A stretch of 64,000 nucleotides of DNA from contig NC_064035.1 of assembly GCF_932526225.1 (NCBI RefSeq), positions 7,563,501 to 7,627,500 of the forward strand, written 5' to 3'. Positions 57,995-64,000 of this stretch are shown in pieces. This DNA comes from Nematostella vectensis. Its lineage: Eukaryota; Cnidaria; Anthozoa; Actiniaria; Edwardsiidae. Numbering within the stretch: position 1 is the stretch's first letter; every line of letters begins with the position of its first letter. The notes beneath the pieces are model-generated. The model had not been told where the DNA came from. It did not search any database and was given only the letters and a program-made list of their open reading frames with translations. A program made the translations under genes and the position numbers.

Positions 57995-58265
57995 TCCCTT
58001 TTTTTGATTCACAAAAGGCGAAGGTTTTGGGCTAATTAAACGAAAGGAAACACAATTCAAATATGTGGCAAAATTAATCAATGAACATCGACCGACAGAC
58101 CAGCGTACGACTAAAGTCCGATCCTAGCCGATGCTAGCCCGAACTGTTGGCGAACACTCCACGACTGTCGATTGTTCAGTCATCGTGACACAGCAGGCTG
58201 CATGAGCGAAAGCCGGCAAATGGCGTAAAACATGGCAAGGGAACAGGAGGCCATTCAAACATCAT
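57995..58265. promoter_or_regulatory. Shared divergent promoter region, dehydrogenase / PDP1
   Basis: 271 bp between opposed start codons, the shortest of the three divergent spacers here. The central part is relatively rich in CG. No named motif is defended. Confidence 0.6.
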
Positions 58266-61200
58266 ATGCCGCCTTCTTCTTACTCTTACCTTTCCCATAT
58301 CTCCGCTATGAATCGATCAGAGGTTCTAGGGGCCTTTAACAAATGGAAGTGGCCGGTAGCTGGTGTAGCGGCAGCATTTGTAGGGTCACTGTACTCGCTC
58401 GGTTTTACTCAAACGTTTCATCTTTACGCCGCTGGTGACGGTCACAATGGCAAAGACGTCTCGGGATCCTTTGGAGTGAGAGGGCTGTTAAAAAAACTGA
58501 TTCACGACTTTCTTCAGAATGGTCAAGGACCAGACAAACCACCACTCAGCCCAAGCGAGGCGAGTCGAATCATCCGGAGAAATGAACGCAGGGTTGATGT
58601 CAACGTGGGAAATGTCTTGTACTACGATTCAAATATTCTCCCATCTAATGAGCCAACTGAAGATCGGAACGCTGAATGCGAAATGCTCTCGAGTAATGGT
58701 ACTTTATTTAGTGTAATCGATGGGCACGGTGGCTATCATTGCGCTGAAGCAGTGAAAAAGCGCCTACCCTTGTATGTTGCACTCGCTTTACTAAAGGAGA
58801 CAGATCTTACGCAATTTGAAAAAGAAATTGTTGAGGATCTGCTCATTTCACGATTTTCCGATAAAAGTGGACCAAAGACGTCGGTAGCAAATGATAGTAG
58901 TTCTGATAACGATCTATCAAAGAAACAAGACGTCTTTCACACTGGTCCAAAATATATGGTTCAAGCCTTACAGGCCAGACTGGAAAATGGTTGCCGTCTT
59001 AGTATGGATGAAGCTTTGAGCTTTGCTTTCACCCACCTTGACGATGATATTGTGACTGAGGCTATCCCTGTTAAGGTTCTAGATGATTCTTTTCTTGCTG
59101 GAGCAAGTGGTGCCTGCACAATTGCAGCCTACATAGAGGGAGATCAGTTGCTTGTTGCCAATGCAGGTAAGCTTTAGGGATCTTACATACAGTGGGGTGT
59201 GGGTGTGGGTGTGGGTGTGTTGTGGTTTCAAATGTGGCACGGTTTGAATTTTTTTCAAACTGGTTTGAATTTTTCAAACTAGCTCATTTTTGGATACCTA
59301 GCATTCTAAAAGGGATTTCATTTTTGGGGAGTCGTTAATAAAACAGGGGCTTGGATTTTTTGGGGGGGGAGGGGTAACTAAAGAACAGATAAAAGATTAT
59401 CCCCTTTTCTTCCCAATCCCACTTTCTTCCATCCTTTCTATTTGCTTACCCCACACCACCCTATCCTTACCCCCTCCTTATCCCTATCCCTACCCCCTCC
59501 ATAATCACTATCCATACCCCCCTACAACTTTATATTTATTTTATTTTATTTTTCTAAATAAACCTTACCTTCACAAGGATTTGAACCACTGACCTTTAGA
59601 TTGAAACTCAAATGCATTACCAACTGCGCTATCGTAGATTTCGTTGGTGAAATTGTTTGCACATCATTTTTACGTCGGCAATGTATTATAATTTATGCGC
59701 AAATGACATTAAAATTCACGCATGCGCATCGTAGATGATACGCTACTTAGCAATATGGCCGACTGTGTAGACAGCCAGGAATTCTTGAAGCAAATAGATA
59801 CTATAAAAGAGCAAGCAAAGACTCAGAAATCTGGCATCAATGTTTTCATCACTGACGAGTTCTATTCTAAAGCTCAAGACTATCTTAAAGAAAAAGCAAA
59901 AGGCAACGAACGTAGAATAAGCAATCAAATGACGAAGACCCAAATCGAAGCTCTAAAAGGAAAGAAATGGACCCTAAATGCCAAAAACAAAGTAGTTTCA
60001 AGTGAAGGAAAGCCAGTTCATCTGTCATTTGCACACCAAAGAGTGGCTCACAGAGGACGACAAAAAACTGAAAAATGGATCCAAGATAACTTTGCAGAAG
60101 TCACACAGAAAGTGATCAATGTGTTCGTACAGTTGTGCAAATATCACGCCGAACAAAAACCCATAACAAGTCGTGTTAAAGAGGTTACTAAACCATTTCA
60201 AGCCCCAACATTCCTCTCTTTTATCGAGTTAGATCTAATGGATTTCCGTAACACGCCGTGCAAATGCAGTAAGCGCCTTCAATGGGTGCTAAACATTATC
60301 GATCACCATTCAAAGTACGTAACTTGTTGGCCATTGAAGGGAAAGAATGCAGTTGAAGTCTTACAAGGTCTTAAAAACTACTGCTACTCATTTGGTTTTC
60401 CAAAGAAAATAGTTTGTGACAACGGTACTGAGTTTTCGAATGCCATGCTGAATTCCTTCTGTGAAGAAAACACCTTAAAAATTTGCCATGGATCTCCAAG
60501 GACACCAACTACTCAAGGCCTTGTAGAGAGAAGCAACTGCACATGGAAGGAGGACATGCGAGCAATACTAATCTCAAAGCAAAAAAGTGTTGGTGAATGG
60601 TGCAAAGCAACAATGGAAGCCTCATATACTATGAACATAACGTATCATAGAGCTATTAAATGTTCACCGTACCAAGCTGTCTTTGGGTTTAAAGCCCACC
60701 GTGAGGTCATCAGAATTGAACAAGATGGACAAGAGGTTCAAGAAGAACAACTAGAAGACAACCCAACAGTACCACTTGAACAAGAAGAACAACTAGAAGA
60801 CAACCCAACAGTACCACTTGAACAGGAAGAACAACTAGAAGACAACCCAACAGTACCACTTGAAGAACATATTGACAATGAGGGAAGGAAATGTAAGCGT
60901 AAAAAAATCTGTGAATCACAGAAAACATATAATGAAAAAATGAAAAAACCAACACAGAAAGCAAAGAAATTCAAATTTAATGTATATGACATTGTTGCTA
61001 TTCAAATACATAAGTCTGACAAAGTCAGTAAATTACATCCTAATATGCTCATTGGCAAAATTACAGAGATTGATTCTACAAGTAATTATGTAAAAGTGGT
61101 AACACAGTTTGGTATCATTAAAGGGCTTATTGCCCCAACAAGACTAAATTCTTGTACTGCAACAAATGTTGCATTTGATTATGATCACGAGGTATCATTC

Positions 61201-63081
61201 ACATATGCATGTAAACAATGTCAATCATAACTGTCAATAAACTGCCTTCTGGTTAAAACACTCATCACTTTTTTAACCAACTACCTAACAATATACTGTA
61301 GTTAGAATATAACCTAACCATATATACCCAACCTTGTCCCAAAACCTAACCCCAAGGTACTATGAATATAAAGCCGTATCCAACCTTGTCCCTAAACCTA
61401 ACCCCAAGGTACTATGAATATAAAACCGTATCCAACCTTGTCCCTAAACCTAACCCCAAGGTACTATGAATATAAAGCCATACCCAACCTTGTCCCTAAA
61501 CCTAACCCTAAGGTACTATGAATTGTTAAAACTGGTATGAAATTTTTCAAACCAGTTTGAAAAATTCAAACCAGTTTTAACAATTTCAAACCAAGAAGCA
61601 TTTCAAACCACAACAGGTGCAGTGTGTTTTTGCTCAATTCCCTTGGTCATCATATAGTAGATCACTTTTTATTGGAAGATAGTATAATGCCCGTCCCCAA
61701 ATCCCAGGTAACACCTTTTCGGTACAGTACAGCAAAGAGCCTAGATCTAACAAGAAATAAGAGTTGATGAAATTTCCAAAATTTTTGTCCATATGATTGT
61801 ATACAATAGGATATTCTTAGCAACTGTTATTCTCTTTGAACATGTTTGATGGATAAATGGGTATTTCTGTCAGCTGTTTCTAAAAATATCCTCATGTTCA
61901 ACAGAAGATGAGCTTGATTATTCATGAAGGGAGACACAAGTAGCACAAGCTTATGAAAAAAAGCAAACACCCTCTCGTTGACTACCAAAGACTGTTTGAT
62001 CACAACCATGTGATAGCCAGATAGAGTGGAACTCTCATATCCATTTGATCAAGCACATTATTTTTGGGTGTGAAAAATTTGAAAAAAAGAGTAATTGAAA
62101 ATGCAAGCTACAGTATTAGCAACATATTATAACTATATAACTTTTGTATTGAGACAGTTCTGCCTACAGTAAAAAGAATAAAAAAAGGATGAAAAAAACC
62201 CTTAAGACACCCCCCCCCCCCCCCCTCCAAGGGGCACTGCCAATTTCACTTTCCCTTCTGCCGATTTCAGGAGAACTTCTTTAGAAATTTCTGTGAATAA
62301 CTATTCCACCAAAATTATGAATATAGATAAAGTTTTCAGACCCTCTTTTACTGAGAGGCCATACTGAAATTATGCTAGTATAGTATATACAGAAATCCTG
62401 TTCATCTGAAAATACGTATAACTGTAATTGATTTTCAATTTTCTTTTAATTATAGGAGATTGCCGTGCTGTGCTTGGTAGTGTTAATGGCGATGGAAGTT
62501 GGGTCGCTACTCCGTTATCTGCTGATCAAACAGCCAATAGTAGAGAGGAATTTCAGAGAGTGTGGTCACAACACCCTGGAGAAGAAGCAACTGTTATCAA
62601 GAATGGTCGTCTTCTTGGTCAGCTCCAACCCTTGCGTGCATTTGGGGACATACAGTACAAGTGGGACAGAGTAACACACAACCATATTCTTACACAAGTC
62701 TATGGAGGCCCTATTGTGCCGCCTCATGTTTACAAGTCACCACCCTACCTTACTGCAGAACCTGTTGTCACCAAAAGGCAACTGAGGTCAAAGGATAGAT
62801 TCCTTATCCTGGCAACAGATGGATTGTGGGATTCAATGTCCAGTGATAAGGCTGTTGAGCTTGTAGGGCAGTTTGTAAATGGCGCAGGTAGAAAGAGTGA
62901 TGTGCTTGAACATAACGCAGCAAGTCATCTCATTCGGCATGCAATTGGTGGGAATGATCACCACTTTGTTGCCCAGATGTTGCTGGTGCCAGATCAGTAT
63001 CGGCGTATGTGGAGAGATGATATCACTGTTACTGTTGTGTTCTTCAATTCGGAGGAGGTCAAGATATCCAGTCAGCTTTAA
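58266..63081 (+). CDS. PDP1: Pyruvate dehydrogenase phosphatase catalytic subunit (PP2C family)
   Basis: Two exons, 58266-59166 and 62456-63081; 508 residues. PDP dephosphorylates the E1-alpha subunit and reactivates mitochondrial pyruvate dehydrogenase; it is a Mg/Mn-dependent PP2C phosphatase. The PDP-specific N-terminal block DSNILPSNEPTEDR precedes DGHGG (152-156; usually DGHAG). Then come SGAC, VANAGDCRAVLG across the intron, RAFGD, LATDGLWDSM, NAASHLIRHAIGG and RDDITVTVVFF, all in PDP order. The metal-binding Asp residues are present. An alternative start is Met15 at 58308. Residues about 31-47 are hydrophobic, an unusual feature for a matrix enzyme. AATAAA occurs at 63222 and 63294. 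The single 3.3-kb intron holds a transposon. PDP1 versus PDP2 is not resolved. Confidence 0.92.
59570..59640 (-). other. tRNA-like remnant inside the GINGER element
   Basis: On the minus strand TAGCGCAGTTGG resembles a tRNA A box and GGTTCAAATCC, about 45 bases later, a B box. The D-arm spacing is right, but anticodon and T stems are mispaired and the acceptor stem does not close. I read it as a degenerate tRNA or tRNA-derived sequence, not a working gene. Confidence 0.4.
59722..61230 (+). CDS. GINGER integrase/transposase
   Basis: An intact 502-residue frame from ATG. The N-terminal zinc-binding motif reads H105-x4-H110-x28-C139-x2-H142, so the usual HHCC is HHCH here. The integrase core has D171 (IELDLMDF), D233 (CDNGTEF) and E269 (GLVERSN), with 35 residues between the last two, a DD35E triad. 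Residues 334-378 or so hold three copies of a 14-residue acidic repeat (EEQLEDNPTVPLEQ). The C-terminal part (KFKFNVYDIVAIQIHKSDK) resembles the barrel-like DNA-binding end of such integrases. AATAAA at 61236-61241 lies just past the stop. No reverse transcriptase or gag is present, so this is not an LTR retroelement. Confidence 0.9.
   Translation: MRIVDDTLLSNMADCVDSQEFLKQIDTIKEQAKTQKSGINVFITDEFYSKAQDYLKEKAKGNERRISNQMTKTQIEALKGKKWTLNAKNKVVSSEGKPVHLSFAHQRVAHRGRQKTEKWIQDNFAEVTQKVINVFVQLCKYHAEQKPITSRVKEVTKPFQAPTFLSFIELDLMDFRNTPCKCSKRLQWVLNIIDHHSKYVTCWPLKGKNAVEVLQGLKNYCYSFGFPKKIVCDNGTEFSNAMLNSFCEENTLKICHGSPRTPTTQGLVERSNCTWKEDMRAILISKQKSVGEWCKATMEASYTMNITYHRAIKCSPYQAVFGFKAHREVIRIEQDGQEVQEEQLEDNPTVPLEQEEQLEDNPTVPLEQEEQLEDNPTVPLEEHIDNEGRKCKRKKICESQKTYNEKMKKPTQKAKKFKFNVYDIVAIQIHKSDKVSKLHPNMLIGKITEIDSTSNYVKVVTQFGIIKGLIAPTRLNSCTATNVAFDYDHEVSFTYACKQCQS
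61328..61530. repeat. 52-bp tandem repeat, about four units, in the GINGER 3' region
   Basis: Units begin CCAACCTTGTCCC at 61328, 61380, 61432 and 61484 and contain CCTAACCCCAAGGTACTATG. They lie between the integrase stop and the right terminal repeat, inside the element. Confidence 0.85.
61620..62455. other. Remaining PDP1 intron sequence
   Basis: AT-rich intron with a C-run at about 62207-62226. No gene or further element recognised. Confidence 0.35.
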
Positions 63082-64000
63082 GATCTAAGGTTATTTTGAT
63101 TAATCTACAAACTTAATCACTTCCTCCACTGTAATTTTGCTCCCTGGAGATACTGTACCAACTACACAGGCATCAGAATAAAAGCTGACACAAATACTCT
63201 GTTTTGTCTCCTGTCACCGAGAATAAATACGAAGTGGTGTTGGTAATTATTAAGAACTCATTTCATGGTTCTTCAAGGGATTAATCTGTATACAATAAAG
63301 CCCTGAAAATAGTATTACTTTTGTACAATTTTGTACACTTTTATCTGCAAGTGTTAAGCATTGCAATGGATCACAGAAAATCCATGAAGACACTGATTCA
63401 TGCATCATATTTAATGAAAAGGGCTTATGTTATATCATTGGAAAGCTTACAAGTTTATCAGGGTTGCTGGATTGGTTTTAAAGCCCATTTTTTTTAAGTT
63501 TATTGGTATAAAAATTTATGCACAAGGTTGAAGGAAAGATATTGGCTCAAAACAAGCACTTTATTAAGAAATAAGCCATTCTTGAGAAAAAAACAGAACA
63601 GAATTCTTTTTCATTTAGTAAGCTTTCCAATAATTTGACATAAGATTTGTCTTTTTCCTTGAATCTAGATCTTCCACAGTTTCACACAGGCTCAAAGCAC
63701 CTACATGATTCTAAACAATTCATTTTACAGATAAATAAACTTAGTAATGTATACAGTAACGAAAAGATTGCATAAGTGAAAGAGCTTGTGCAAGTTCATT
63801 TTAATATCAAGTGGCTAACTTGGTTGGTTCTACTTCAAGGTTTATCAAATAGCTAAACTGATTTGAAGATGACAAAAACAACACTTGCAAAGTCAATTAT
63901 GAGTTACATAAAGTACTGTGTCAATTGACTGGGGCATGGAAGCTCAGACCCACTCCTATATGCTCCCAGCCCTCGCTCTCCCCCTCCTTTAGATTCCCGC
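63082..64000. other. PDP1 3' UTR and downstream DNA
   Basis: Two AATAAA signals (63222-63227, 63294-63299) probably end the PDP1 transcript. Beyond them the sequence is AT-rich with no recognisable gene up to the window end. Confidence 0.4.

Larger units (their letters stand above)
59218..61615 (+). mobile_element. GINGER-type DNA transposon in the PDP1 intron
   Basis: A 2398-bp element with ends TGTTGTGGTTTCAAATG and CATTTCAAACCACAACA, flanked by the 4-bp duplication GGTG (59214-59217 and 61616-61619). Subterminal repeats of (A/G)TTTGAA-type lie inside both ends. TGT..ACA termini, a 4-bp duplication and a retroviral-like integrase ORF are the published features of GINGER elements. ORF and ends all appear intact, suggesting recent activity. 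Confidence 0.85.

Noticed and set aside
57994-58081. N-terminal extension of the dehydrogenase as a mitochondrial presequence
   Set aside because: The in-frame extension has no ATG at its start (TTG at 58081); ATG 57994 gives the normal family length.
60710-60992. Minus-strand Cys/Ser/Leu-rich frames in the transposon
   Set aside because: They are the reverse of the 42-bp repeat within the integrase coding sequence.
59722-61230. Integrase as part of an LTR retrotransposon
   Set aside because: No reverse transcriptase, gag, protease or LTRs; short inverted ends and a 4-bp duplication fit a GINGER DNA transposon.

Overview
The window looks like nuclear DNA of an anthozoan cnidarian, most likely a sea anemone; Nematostella-type is my inference, not shown. 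Two GFP-like genes, short exons in introns full of small inverted-repeat transposons, GT-AG splice sites and clean metazoan orthologues all point that way. Exon structures below were built by hand from splice signals and reading-frame continuity; no alignment was run.

Layout. 1-1570 is an almost G-free tract. 2.8-18.4 kb is a repeat-rich region holding an inverted (head-to-head) pair of GFP-like genes: a copy with open exons on the minus strand (3963-9693) and a broken copy on the plus strand (15394-18058), with MITEs, a 21-bp minisatellite and unassigned DNA between them. From 19.1 kb to 63.1 kb follow conserved housekeeping genes in strict alternation of strand: ZNF622 (+), TACO1 (-), UBXN4 (+), DNAJC9 (-), CMTR1 (+), a D-2-hydroxyacid dehydrogenase (-), and a PDP1-type pyruvate dehydrogenase phosphatase (+). 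This gives three head-to-head pairs with spacers of 366, 480 and 271 bp. A one-exon class A GPCR is nested in UBXN4 intron 10. A GINGER-type DNA transposon with an intact 502-residue integrase sits in the single PDP intron.

Functions are mostly independent: ribosome biogenesis (ZNF622), mitochondrial translation (TACO1), ER-associated degradation (UBXN4), histone/Hsp70 co-chaperoning (DNAJC9), mRNA cap 2'-O-methylation (CMTR1), 2-ketoacid reduction and control of pyruvate dehydrogenase. Their shared feature is the arrangement rather than a pathway.

Points most worth a second look: the intact-looking GFP copy has Lys where the family has its catalytic Glu, while the broken copy keeps Glu; two genes have duplicated 5' splice sites, one by tandem duplication and one by a transposon target-site duplication; a 29-bp minisatellite in CMTR1 intron 8 carries 21 sense-oriented donor-like sites; an 842-bp element in UBXN4 carries 20 ATCGAT palindromes; and six identical 48-bp repeats abut the nested GPCR.
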